Source of the DNA: an uncultured Bacilli bacterium
Lineage (GTDB): Bacteria; Bacillota_I; Bacilli_A; RF39; UBA660
Direction of reading: 5' to 3'
Length of the DNA stretch: 27,312 nucleotides
Assembly (NCBI GenBank): GCA_944327405.1
Contig: CALVHK010000004.1
Coordinates: 1-27,312, forward strand
Shown: one piece after another, positions 15,700 to 23,658 of the stretch
Layout of the letters: each line of letters starts with the position of its first letter
How positions within the stretch are numbered: the first letter of the stretch is position 1
Made by a program: the position numbers and the translations under genes
Notes under the pieces: generated by a model
What the model was told of the DNA's origin: nothing
The model's database searches: none
The model's input: the letters and a program-made list of their open reading frames with translations, nothing else

Positions 15700-16890
15700 A
15701 TGGAGAGTGTTATACTAATTAAATATGGAGAATTATCCACCAAAAAAGATAATATCAACTTCTTTTTGCGACAGTTAAAAGAAAACATTTTATTTGCGCT
15801 TAGTGATTTAGATGCCTCCGTTACTTATGATTTAGGACGTATGTTTATTCATACCAAAGAGCATTTTGATGAAGTAATCAAAAGAGTAAAAAATGTTTTT
15901 GGTATTCATGAAATGAATATTGGCTATATTATTGCATCAACCAACTTTGATGAAATAAAAAAAGAAGTACTATCTTTATTAAAAGAAAAAGAATTCACGA
16001 CTTTTAAGGTAGAAAGTAAACGTGCCAATAAGAAGCTTGATACAACAAGCATTGAATTAAGCCGGAATCTAGGAGCATACCTTCTAAAGAATATGAGTGG
16101 CTTAAAAGTGGATGTAAAAAGTCCAGAAGTTCTCGTTAATGTGGAATATCGATTAAAGAACACTTTAGTTTATTTTGAAAAGATTAAAGGCTTAGGTGGC
16201 TACCCAGTGGGAACACTTGGAAAAGGCATGCTTATGTTAAGTGGAGGAATTGACTCTCCAGTCGCAGGTTACCTCACGATGAAAAGAGGTGTAAAAATAG
16301 AAGCAATCTATTTTGAAAGTCCTCCTCATACTAGTATGGAAGCTAAAAACAAAGTCATAAGCTTAGCTCGAAAACTTGCTCTTTACAACAATGATTTAAT
16401 ATTGCATGTCGTAAATTTCACCGAAATTCAAGAAGCAATTTATAAGAATATTCCTCATGAGTATTTAATTACGATCATGAGACGAATGATGTACCGCATT
16501 AGTGCCATACTAGCAAGCAAAAGAAACGCTAAAATATTAATTAATGGCGAATCCATCGGTCAAGTAGCTAGCCAAACTCTAACAAGTATGAGTGCCATTA
16601 ATGAGACGGTGAGTATTCCGGTAATCCGTCCTCTAGCTTGTTTTGATAAACTGGATATTATTGATATAGCAAAAAGTATTGATACTTATAAAACAAGTAT
16701 TTTACCATTTGAAGATTGTTGTACGATATTTGTACCAAAGCATCCGGTAATTAATCCAAGTAAGGAAAAATGTCATGAATATGAAGAATTAATTCCCTAC
16801 AAAGATTTAATTTATGAAGCAATAAAAACACATGAAGTAAAGAAAATTACAGCCAAGGAAGATAATGACGAGTTTAAGGATTTATTATAA
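15700..16890 (+). CDS. thiI: tRNA 4-thiouridine synthase ThiI
   Basis: ThiI adenylates U8 of tRNA and inserts sulfur to make 4-thiouridine; in some bacteria it also serves thiamine thiazole synthesis. The 396-aa protein has an N-terminal ferredoxin-like and THUMP region (ILIKYGELSTKKDN onward, about 1-165) and a PP-loop ATPase domain with LSGGIDSPVAGYL, then GESIGQVASQT and EDCCTIFVPKHP. There is no C-terminal rhodanese domain, unlike in Escherichia coli but as in Bacillus, which fits sulfur delivery by the adjacent desulfurase. GTG 15691 and ATG 15694 are possible in-frame starts, but both sit at the predicted transcript start, where GTGATG can act as SD, so ATG 15700 is preferred. Confidence 0.95.
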   Translation: MESVILIKYGELSTKKDNINFFLRQLKENILFALSDLDASVTYDLGRMFIHTKEHFDEVIKRVKNVFGIHEMNIGYIIASTNFDEIKKEVLSLLKEKEFTTFKVESKRANKKLDTTSIELSRNLGAYLLKNMSGLKVDVKSPEVLVNVEYRLKNTLVYFEKIKGLGGYPVGTLGKGMLMLSGGIDSPVAGYLTMKRGVKIEAIYFESPPHTSMEAKNKVISLARKLALYNNDLILHVVNFTEIQEAIYKNIPHEYLITIMRRMMYRISAILASKRNAKILINGESIGQVASQTLTSMSAINETVSIPVIRPLACFDKLDIIDIAKSIDTYKTSILPFEDCCTIFVPKHPVINPSKEKCHEYEELIPYKDLIYEAIKTHEVKKITAKEDNDEFKDLL

Positions 16891-16892
16891 TG

Positions 16893-16936
16893 AAAACTAC
16901 AAGTGAATAAAAGAAATATATTCCTTGCAGTTTTTT
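16893..16936. terminator. bidirectional terminator between thiI and the helicase gene
   Basis: AAAACT/AGTTTT, CAAG/CTTG and GAATA/TATTC form a long, slightly interrupted stem with a 9-nt loop, ending in T6 on the + strand. It overlaps the end of the convergent minus-strand helicase gene. Confidence 0.75.
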
Positions 16937-18351
16937 ATTAATTCTGTAACAAAAATAGAGGGATGATCTTTAGGAACAAATAAATAGCAATAATTTTTGG
17001 TACGTGTAAGTGCCACATAAAATAGTCTCCGCTCTTCTTCAAATGGATATAGATCATTTTGTTTAATAACGTATCTAAGTATTTTTTCATCTTTAATTTT
17101 TGAGGGAAGGGAATTAGTATCATCCGTAAGATTGATAATAACAACATTATCTTCTTCCAACCCCTTAGCTTTATGAATAGTCTTATAATATATGTGATAA
17201 TCTTGATAAAAAATCCGATTATTTTCGCATTTTAATCTAGAATCTAAGACGGCATAAATATCCGCATTATTTCTTCCTAAAACCATGAGGTTAGGGGAGT
17301 TTATTCGTTTTAAAAGCTTGTAAAAATCCTCTTTTCTTTTCTTGTAGTAACACACCACAATTGGCTTTTTAATACTTTTGGAGGACTTTAGTTTCTTCTT
17401 CATTTGTCTTGGATTTTTCATGATGAAAGAGCCAGCCACTCGAATGAGTTCCTGACTATTTCGGTAAGTATGATTGATATATAATTCTTTAGCCGGAGAA
17501 AACCTCTTCTTAAACTCCAAAAAGTTATTCAAATCACATCCCGAAAACCGGTAAATTGATTGAAAGTCATCACCAACGACCGTAACATATGCTCCCGTTT
17601 TCCTTCTTATCGCTTGTACGAGTTCTTCCCGAACCATAGAGGTATCTTGATACTCATCAACAATAATGTATTGATACTTTTTCTTGATTCCCGAAGTATT
17701 GACAAGTCTTGTTGCCATATAAATCATATCATCAAAATCAATCGTACCAGTGGATGTTTTTTCAAGAATATACATTTCATAGATTTTTTGAATAATTCTT
17801 AACATAGGTTTATCTCTTTTTTTCGCTTTCTTTAAAATATCTAAAAAATAGGCAGAATCATAATAATTAGCAATAAAAAGCCGGATAAACCGACTAATCA
17901 CTTTTTGTAAATTCAAAAATTCTCCGGTTTGACTATATTTTCGTGATAAAAACATGTGTTTAAAATAAGTACTAGGCACACTCACCAAGATTTCCTCGAT
18001 TAAATAATCAAGTAAGTCAGCTGAAGCAATTTGGTATTCCATATGATGTTCTTTTAATATTTCTAGTGCTAGTTTATGAAAGGTATAAACGCGTGTCTCT
18101 TGATGAAGCTCTTTTTTTATTTTTTCTTCTAAACTATTCGCAGCATTATTGGTAAAAGTAATACACAAAATATGCTCTAAAGGGATACGTTTATATAAAA
18201 CTAAATATTTAATTTTTCCCACCATAGTCATACTTTTACCAGATCCAGCTCCTGCAATAATAATAGTATTATCATCATTACTTAAAGCCGCTTGTAGTTG
18301 TTCTTTATCAAGAGTGTTTCCTAAAACTTCTAATTTCATTTTTAACTCCAT
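16897..18351 (-). CDS. compact UvrD/Rep-family (SF1A) DNA helicase
   Basis: This 484-aa ATP-dependent helicase retains the full motif set: Q motif LDKEQLQA, Walker A AGAGSGKS (33-40), CITFTNNAA (Ia), DEYQDTS (II), VGDDFQSIYRFSG (III), HTYRNSQE (IV), TIHKAKGLEEDNVVII (V) and LFYVALTRTK (VI). Only about 40-60 residues separate the region after motif IV from motif V, where UvrD and PcrA carry the roughly 170-residue 2B domain, so 2B appears absent. That, and the size, resemble the core of helicase IV (HelD) more than PcrA. The specific repair role is unknown. ATG 18351 and ATG 18339 are both possible; the second has a better SD (GGAG, 18349-18346). It is divergent from murG and preceded by the TTTGTCGAAC motif also seen at 6971. 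Confidence 0.88.
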   Translation of the reverse strand: MELKMKLEVLGNTLDKEQLQAALSNDDNTIIIAGAGSGKSMTMVGKIKYLVLYKRIPLEHILCITFTNNAANSLEEKIKKELHQETRVYTFHKLALEILKEHHMEYQIASADLLDYLIEEILVSVPSTYFKHMFLSRKYSQTGEFLNLQKVISRFIRLFIANYYDSAYFLDILKKAKKRDKPMLRIIQKIYEMYILEKTSTGTIDFDDMIYMATRLVNTSGIKKKYQYIIVDEYQDTSMVREELVQAIRRKTGAYVTVVGDDFQSIYRFSGCDLNNFLEFKKRFSPAKELYINHTYRNSQELIRVAGSFIMKNPRQMKKKLKSSKSIKKPIVVCYYKKRKEDFYKLLKRINSPNLMVLGRNNADIYAVLDSRLKCENNRIFYQDYHIYYKTIHKAKGLEEDNVVIINLTDDTNSLPSKIKDEKILRYVIKQNDLYPFEEERRLFYVALTRTKNYCYLFVPKDHPSIFVTELIKNCKEYISFIHL

Positions 18352-18373
18352 CTAAGTCCTACACTCTAATCGT

Positions 18374-18423
18374 ATAGTATCATAATAAAACACAAAAAGC
18401 AAGATACATAAGTTCGACAAAAT
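18374..18423 (-). promoter_or_regulatory. helicase promoter with a Spo0A-like box
   Basis: On the minus strand TTGCTT (18402-18397) and TACTAT (18379-18374) are separated by 17 bp. TTTTGTCGAA (18422-18413) lies 10 nt upstream of the -35. A second TCTTGCTTTT lies further upstream (about 18437-18428). The same TTTGTCGAAC plus TCTTGCTTTTT pairing occurs at 6972-7000. A tandem partner box is not evident here. Confidence 0.5.
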
Positions 18424-18476
18424 ATGATAAAAGCAAGAGAAATACGAAAAAAGATGGTTTTTTCTGAAATTTATAG

Positions 18477-18482
18477 TATAAT
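18477..18482 (+). promoter_or_regulatory. -10 box of the murG operon
   Basis: Consensus TATAAT lies 8 nt before SD AGGTGAG (18491-18497). The -35 (TGGTTT at 18455-18460, 16-bp spacer) is weak. Confidence 0.55.
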
Positions 18483-18503
18483 TAAATAAGAGGTGAGTTT
18501 TTT

Positions 18504-19583
18504 ATGAAAGTAGTTGTAAGTGCTGGTGGCACAGGAGGCCACATTTATCCAGCCTTAGCAGTACTAGAAAAACTTAAGAAGGAAGACAAAAATTTAGAAG
18601 TACTATATATTGGAACCAAAAATAGAATGGAAAGTGAAATTATTCCTGAAAGAGGATTCAAATATGTTGGAATTGAAATATATGGTTTTTCTAAAAATAT
18701 ATTAAGAGACATAAAAAATATTTTTTTAGTAACAAAAAGCTATCATGAATGTTTAAAATTATTACAAGAATTTAAACCAGATATTGTTTTAGGTTTTGGC
18801 GGATATGTAACCTATCCGGTCTTAAAAGCGGCCAAAAAACTAGGAATCAAAACATTCTTACACGAACAAAATAGCATTGTAGGAAAAACAAATAAATTTA
18901 TATCCAAAGATATAGATTTAGTAGCAGTATCATTCCTAAGCACATTAAATAAATTTCCTAAAGCTAAAAAAGTAATTTATTCTGGAAATCCCTGTGGGGA
19001 AAATGCTTTAACAACCAAAGAAATCAAGAAAAGTGAAATTGGCCTAGATAACAAAAAAAAGCTAGTAATCGTTGTTGCTGGCTCTCTAGGAAGCAGCACC
19101 ATGAACGAAAAATTAAAAGAATTTTTAAGACTAAGCAAAAAAAGCGATTATCAAGTTTTATACATTACTGGAAAAAGTCATTACGAGGAATTTATAAAAG
19201 GAACACGGTTTGCTTCAAACATCAAAGTACTACCATACTTAGATAATCTAGCCGGACTTATGCGTAATTGTGATTTAATTGTAACTCGAGCTGGAGCATC
19301 TACCATGAGTGAAATTTTGGCACTAAACCTACCAGCGATATTCATACCAAGTCCTTATGTAGCAAACAATCACCAGTATTACAATGCCTTAGAAATTGTA
19401 AAAAACAATGCCGGCTTAATGATTGAAGAGACTGATTTAAATGGGGAAGTGTTATTTAAAATGGTAACCGATCTTCTAAGTGACAAAAAGAAATATGAAA
19501 TCATGAAAATGAACTTAAAAAATCTTGGAAAAACAGACAGTAGCGACATCATAGTGAGTGAGTTAAAGGAGCTGTTAAAATGA
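18504..19583 (+). CDS. murG: MurG, UDP-GlcNAc:undecaprenyl-PP-MurNAc-pentapeptide transferase
   Basis: MurG makes lipid II from lipid I on the inner face of the membrane. The 359-aa GT-B protein has the diagnostic loops GGTGGHIYPALA (8-19), GFGGYVTYP and HEQNSIVGKTN in the N-terminal domain, and in the C-terminal donor domain VAGSLGSSTMNE, VLPYLDNLAGLM, TRAGASTMSE and FIPSPYVANNHQYYNA. Length is normal. ATG 18504 follows AGGTGAG by 6 nt. It is the first gene of a five-gene run; its stop overlaps the murB start (ATGA), implying translational coupling. Order murG-murB-divIB is the usual division/cell-wall cluster order in Firmicutes, without ftsZ or ftsA downstream here. Confidence 0.97.
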   Translation: MKVVVSAGGTGGHIYPALAVLEKLKKEDKNLEVLYIGTKNRMESEIIPERGFKYVGIEIYGFSKNILRDIKNIFLVTKSYHECLKLLQEFKPDIVLGFGGYVTYPVLKAAKKLGIKTFLHEQNSIVGKTNKFISKDIDLVAVSFLSTLNKFPKAKKVIYSGNPCGENALTTKEIKKSEIGLDNKKKLVIVVAGSLGSSTMNEKLKEFLRLSKKSDYQVLYITGKSHYEEFIKGTRFASNIKVLPYLDNLAGLMRNCDLIVTRAGASTMSEILALNLPAIFIPSPYVANNHQYYNALEIVKNNAGLMIEETDLNGEVLFKMVTDLLSDKKKYEIMKMNLKNLGKTDSSDIIVSELKELLK

Positions 19584-20458
19584 TAAATATAAAAGGAGTA
19601 AGCATAACAGAACATGCTTCTTTAAAAAACTTAAACACATACAAACTAGATAGCCATGCCGATTATTTAATAAAAGTAGAGACAACAGAAGGTCTAATCG
19701 AAGTTTTAAAATATTTAAAAAAAGAAAACATAAAATATTTTATTTTAGGGGCTGGATCTAATATAATTATCGATGAATACTTTAAAGGTGCTATCATCAA
19801 ATTAACAGGTTTAAATAAGATTACGATTAAAGATAAAACAGTTACCTGTGAATCAGGTGCCATGATGGGATCCTTATCATGCGCCACAATTGATGCTAAT
19901 TTAACTGGATTAGAATGGGCTATCAACATACCTGGTACAGTAGGTGGCTCTATCGTCGGCAATGCTGGAGCCTATAAATCTGAAATGTTTGATACCTTAA
20001 TAAGTATTAAAGTGTTAGATGAATTTCTAAACATAAAGGAGTTAAAGAAAAAAGATATAAAGCATGCTTATCGAGATACGGATTTGAAAAGAAAAAATTG
20101 GATTGTCCTAGAAGCTACTTTTGTATTAGAGCAGGGTAATAAAGAATCTTCATTAGAACTAATAGAGGATCGTAAAGAAAGAAGAAAGAATACCCAACCA
20201 CTAGACATGCCATCTGCAGGAAGTGTATTTCGTAATCCCGAAGGCGATCATGCGGGAAGATTGATTGAAGCATCTGGGTTAAAAGGCTATAAAATTGGTG
20301 GAGCTGAGGTATCTAAAAAACATGCCAATTTCATTGTAAATACGGGCAATGCTACTAGTAATGATATAAAAAATTTGATAAAATATGTGCATACGCAAGT
20401 TTTAGAAAAATTTGGCATAGATTTAATTTTAGAACAAGAGATTATTGATTGGAAGTAA
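19580..20458 (+). CDS. murB: UDP-N-acetylenolpyruvoylglucosamine reductase MurB
   Basis: MurB reduces the enolpyruvyl group to give UDP-MurNAc, using FAD and NADPH. The 292-aa protein has the FAD-binding GAGSNIIIDE, the IPGTVGGSIVGNAGAY segment, a catalytic serine in PSAGSVFRNP, then GGAEVSKKHANFIVN and a C-terminal glutamate region (DLILEQEIIDW). The length and lack of the extra loop fit the short type II MurB of Gram-positives. It overlaps murG by 4 nt and lies 3 nt before divIB. Confidence 0.97.
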   Translation: MINIKGVSITEHASLKNLNTYKLDSHADYLIKVETTEGLIEVLKYLKKENIKYFILGAGSNIIIDEYFKGAIIKLTGLNKITIKDKTVTCESGAMMGSLSCATIDANLTGLEWAINIPGTVGGSIVGNAGAYKSEMFDTLISIKVLDEFLNIKELKKKDIKHAYRDTDLKRKNWIVLEATFVLEQGNKESSLELIEDRKERRKNTQPLDMPSAGSVFRNPEGDHAGRLIEASGLKGYKIGGAEVSKKHANFIVNTGNATSNDIKNLIKYVHTQVLEKFGIDLILEQEIIDWK

Positions 20459-20461
20459 GAT

Positions 20462-21223
20462 ATGGCGGAATTAAAAAGGGTAAAAGTAAGAAAACTAAAT
20501 TTAAAAGCAGTAGTTATATTACTATTAATACTATATTTAATAGTAATGCTTTTATATACCCTTTTTACTATGCCAATTAAAAACATTTATATTACTGGGA
20601 CAACCCTTTTAACCGATAATGAAATAATTGAAGCAGCCGGGATCAAAGATTACCCAGCAATATTTAAAACAAGCGCAAGTAAGTTAGAAGAAGAGTTAGA
20701 AAAATTAGAACTAGTAGAAAGTGTTGAAGTAAAAAAGACTTTAACGGGAAAACTAACAATAAATATTACGGAAGCAATTCCTTTATTTTACAATCGTAAT
20801 ACCAATCAAGTTGTTTTAAGTAATGGTGTATCTGTAGAAGATAATTCTAAATATTTAGGAATTCCTACTTTAATTAATTATGTTCCTACAGATATTCTAG
20901 AAGATTTTATTGCGTCTTTCAAAGAAATTGATTCTGATATTATCAAAATGATTAATGAAATAGAGTATAATCCAGATATTAGTAATGATATTACTATTGA
21001 TGAATATCGCTTTTTACTTAGAATGAATGACACGAATCATGTATATGTAAATATTATTAATATGGAAAGACTAAACGATTACGAAAGTATTTTTGCAACA
21101 GTAGGAGATTTAAATGGCACCATTTATTTAGATAGTTATAATGCTGATAACATTATTTTTGAGGCATTTGGAAGTGAGGATGAAACTACAGGGGGTGAAG
21201 TATCAGATGAAACCGAAAATTAA
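20462..21223 (+). CDS. divIB: cell division protein DivIB/FtsQ
   Basis: DivIB/FtsQ is a bitopic divisome protein linking septal wall synthesis factors. The 253-aa protein has a basic cytoplasmic N terminus, one membrane helix (about 16-37), a POTRA domain (about 38-107; MPIKNIYITGTTLLTDNEII and VESVEVKKTLTGKLTINITEAIP) and a beta domain, ending in an acidic Glu/Thr tail. Sequence identity in the family is low, but topology, POTRA features and position after murG-murB make the call firm. SD GGAAGTAAG lies in the murB end. Its last 17 bases overlap queH. Confidence 0.93.
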   Translation: MAELKRVKVRKLNLKAVVILLLILYLIVMLLYTLFTMPIKNIYITGTTLLTDNEIIEAAGIKDYPAIFKTSASKLEEELEKLELVESVEVKKTLTGKLTINITEAIPLFYNRNTNQVVLSNGVSVEDNSKYLGIPTLINYVPTDILEDFIASFKEIDSDIIKMINEIEYNPDISNDITIDEYRFLLRMNDTNHVYVNIINMERLNDYESIFATVGDLNGTIYLDSYNADNIIFEAFGSEDETTGGEVSDETEN

Positions 21224-21818
21224 TTATCAAAAAAAACTAGAAGAGTTAGTAAGTACGTTTACATCTAAACCAACACTTTTACTCCACAGTTGTTGTGGCC
21301 CATGCTCTACGAGAGTAATTGATTATTTAAAAGATTATTTTGAAATAACAGTATTTTATTATAATCCTAACATAGAGCCAATTGAAGAATATCTTCATCG
21401 CAAAAGTGAGCAGATTCGTTTTATTAATGAATATAAGGAATCTAAAATTAACTTTTTAGACTGTGATTATGACAATGAAGCTTTTAAAAAAATTGCGGTT
21501 GGTTTAGAAAATGTTCCCGAAGGTGGATCCAGATGTAATAAATGCTTCTATTTAAGGCTTAAAAAAACTGCCGAAGTAGCCAAAACAAACAAGTACGACT
21601 ATTTTGGTACGACTCTAACCGTAAGTCCTCACAAAAACTCCAGCATCATCAATGAGATAGGAGAACACATTAGTAATGAAGTAGGCATAAATTACATTTA
21701 TGGCGATTTTAAAAAACAGGATGGTTATAAAAAGAGCATTGAATTAAGCAAATTTTATAATTTGTATCGTCAAGATTATTGTGGCTGCTTATATGGAAAG
21801 GAGAATTTATGGAATTAG
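21207..21818 (+). CDS. queH: epoxyqueuosine reductase QueH
   Basis: QueH (formerly DUF208) catalyses the last step of tRNA queuosine synthesis, reducing epoxyqueuosine. The 203-aa protein has the family's cysteine pattern: LHSCCGPCS near the N terminus, then RCNKCFYLRL and YCGCLYG near the C terminus, ligands for a metal and an Fe-S cluster, with TTLTVSPHKNS between. The frame is open back to 21141, but ATG 21207 has a strong SD, GGGGGTGAAG (21191-21200), and gives the usual start. It overlaps divIB at its start and the next gene at its end, so it is part of the murG operon. No other queuosine gene is in the window. Confidence 0.95.
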   Translation: MKPKINYQKKLEELVSTFTSKPTLLLHSCCGPCSTRVIDYLKDYFEITVFYYNPNIEPIEEYLHRKSEQIRFINEYKESKINFLDCDYDNEAFKKIAVGLENVPEGGSRCNKCFYLRLKKTAEVAKTNKYDYFGTTLTVSPHKNSSIINEIGEHISNEVGINYIYGDFKKQDGYKKSIELSKFYNLYRQDYCGCLYGKENLWN

Positions 21819-22300
21819 ATAAATATATTACTTTTTTAACGTTTATACCATGGATATTAATCGTAATTGTAAGTATGATTAACAATTTAAATAATGAATA
21901 TTACCAAAAATTCTCTTTAAAATATCTTAGTAAAAATATATTTAAAATATTTCGTTTAGATACTTTATTATTAATTATATTTTTCTGGTATTTTTCTTCT
22001 TTTGATAGAGAATTTGTAGATAAATATTTATTTGCCATAATGTGTTTATATATGTTTGTAAATTTCTTTTATGAGAAAAAAGAAAAATTAAAGAAAAATT
22101 TTTGGAAAGAAAATATCATCCAACTGATTTTACTAGTGATTATTATTTTAATTCCTTTCATCTATTATCATCAAACAAACAACTTAATTATTACTTATAA
22201 AATCATGTTTCTGTATTTATTCTTTGAGTATATTATTATTCTAATTGTAAGCTATATCGTTAAAATATTAAAAAAAATATTCAAAAGAAAAGACTCCTAA
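21809..22300 (+). CDS. small integral membrane protein of unknown function
   Basis: I do not recognise this 163-aa protein. It has about five hydrophobic segments (near residues 7-27, 51-66, 73-90, 105-122 and 130-152) with Lys-rich loops, and ends in a basic tail (KKIFKRKDS). No motif is evident. The reading frame is open back to 21779, but ATG 21809 has SD GGAAAGGAG (21795-21803) and overlaps the end of queH by 10 nt, implying translational coupling. Its position at the end of the murG operon could mean a cell-envelope role, but nothing in the sequence shows this. The stop codon lies in the terminator loop. Confidence 0.8.
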   Translation: MELDKYITFLTFIPWILIVIVSMINNLNNEYYQKFSLKYLSKNIFKIFRLDTLLLIIFFWYFSSFDREFVDKYLFAIMCLYMFVNFFYEKKEKLKKNFWKENIIQLILLVIIILIPFIYYHQTNNLIITYKIMFLYLFFEYIIILIVSYIVKILKKIFKRKDS

Positions 22301-22311
22301 TGGAGTTTTTT
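22291..22311. terminator. bidirectional terminator between the murG operon and the GspE-like gene
   Basis: ACTCC (22293-22297) and GGAGT (22302-22306) form a hairpin with loop TAAT, flanked by A-rich and T-rich tracts. It serves the + operon and the convergent minus gene. Confidence 0.8.
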
Positions 22312-23517
22312 CTATGCTTCAAGTTCCTCATCTGCATCAATATCAACCGTTTTCATAATTTCTTCCATACTAGTAAGCCCTTCAACAACTTTAGATAACC
22401 CATCTTCAAAACTAGTAGTAATATCATCTTTCGCTTGATAAACCAATTTTTTTAAAGTTTTACGATCAACGTTTGTCGTAATTGCTTCTCTTATATCTTC
22501 ATTGATATTTAGTACTTCATGAATAGCAATTCGTCCCAAATATCCATGGTTACAATATTTACAACCAACCGGAGTATAAACTTCATTTACAGTAATACCT
22601 AAGTGTTTTTTAATAAGTTTTTTCTCATAAGCCGTAGTAGGTCTAGTACCACGACATTTCGGACACAATTTTTTAACTAATTTCTGACTCACAATCCCCG
22701 TTAGAGCACTACCAAGTAAATAACGTTCTACTTCCATATCTAAAAGTCTTTCGATAGTGGTTAAAGAGTTATTCGTATGAACGGTTGATAATACAAGGTG
22801 ACCAGTAATACTAGCTCTAACAGCAATACGGGCCGTCTCATTATCTCTTATTTCTCCTACCATAATAATATCCGGGTCTTGTCTTAAAATACTCCGTAGC
22901 GTATGAGAAAAAGTAAGTCCAATCTCACTTAGCACTTGTACTTGATTAATATTTTCGATTTTCATTTCTACCGGATCTTCAACGGTAATAATATTGCGTT
23001 CTTTGGTATTTAGTTTTTGTAATATCGCATACACGGTTGTTGATTTACCAGTACCAGTCGCACCAGTTACCAAAACTAACCCATTCGGTTTTTTAATCAT
23101 TTCTTCCAGTCTTTCCAGATTGGTTTTCGAAAATCCTAAATTTTCTAGTCCATTTAAACTCATACTATAATCAAGTATTCGAATAACCATTTTCTCGCCA
23201 TTAACACAAGGAAGGGAGGAAACACGAAGATCAAGAGCCATATTATCAATTACATTTTTAATCGCTCCATCTTGTGGCATTCTGGTTTCCGTAATATTCA
23301 TACCACTAATAATTTTAATACGGGTTACAACATTTCTTTTTAACACATTTGGTATTTTCGCATAATCTTGTAATTCTCCGTCAATACGAATACGCACCAT
23401 CAAGCACTCTTCGGTAGGATCAAAATGGATATCCGAAGCTTTTCTCTTTATCGCATCGATAATAATATCATTTACAACTTCAACAATACTTACTTTTTCA
23501 AAATCAAAAGTTCTCAA
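22312..23517 (-). CDS. GspE/PilB/ComGA-type secretion ATPase
   Basis: This 401-aa hexameric ATPase family powers type IV pilus, type II secretion or competence pseudopilus assembly. It has the N2 domain with SDIHFDP and VRIRIDGELQ, Walker A GATGTGKST (152-160), the Asp box IITVEDPVE, Walker B ILRQDPDIIMVGEIRD, the His box ITGHLVLSTVHTNNS, and a four-cysteine zinc site (LCPKCRG ... CKYCNHGY). It lacks the extra N-terminal MshEN-type domain. ComGA usually lacks the cysteine site, so it is closer to GspE/PilB. No pilin or GspF-like partner is adjacent. ATG 23523 and GTG 23526 lie inside the SD (TAAGGTGAT), while TTG 23517 is 4 nt after it, the spacing seen at neighbouring genes; I chose TTG. Confidence 0.9.
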   Translation of the reverse strand: MRTFDFEKVSIVEVVNDIIIDAIKRKASDIHFDPTEECLMVRIRIDGELQDYAKIPNVLKRNVVTRIKIISGMNITETRMPQDGAIKNVIDNMALDLRVSSLPCVNGEKMVIRILDYSMSLNGLENLGFSKTNLERLEEMIKKPNGLVLVTGATGTGKSTTVYAILQKLNTKERNIITVEDPVEMKIENINQVQVLSEIGLTFSHTLRSILRQDPDIIMVGEIRDNETARIAVRASITGHLVLSTVHTNNSLTTIERLLDMEVERYLLGSALTGIVSQKLVKKLCPKCRGTRPTTAYEKKLIKKHLGITVNEVYTPVGCKYCNHGYLGRIAIHEVLNINEDIREAITTNVDRKTLKKLVYQAKDDITTSFEDGLSKVVEGLTSMEEIMKTVDIDADEELEA

Positions 23518-23540
23518 ATACATCACCTTATTCTAAATTA

Positions 23541-23569
23541 ATTATACACTAAAATAAATGAGATAACAA
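23541..23569 (-). promoter_or_regulatory. SigA-type promoter of the GspE-like gene
   Basis: TTGTTA (23569-23564) and TATAAT (23546-23541) are separated by 17 bp. Confidence 0.7.
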
Positions 23570-23606
23570 GAAATTTCAATATCAATTAATTGTACTTTAA
23601 CAGGTA

Positions 23607-23635
23607 TTAACCAATTGCTAAGTTTGTGCTAAAAT
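23607..23635 (+). promoter_or_regulatory. promoter of the Ig-like/transglutaminase gene
   Basis: TTAACC (23607-23612) and TAAAAT (23630-23635) are separated by 17 bp, with an extended -10 TG at 23627-23628. SD AAAGGAAG starts at 23641. It is divergent from the GspE-like gene. Confidence 0.6.
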
Positions 23636-23658
23636 ATAACAAAGGAAGTTGAGTTTAT

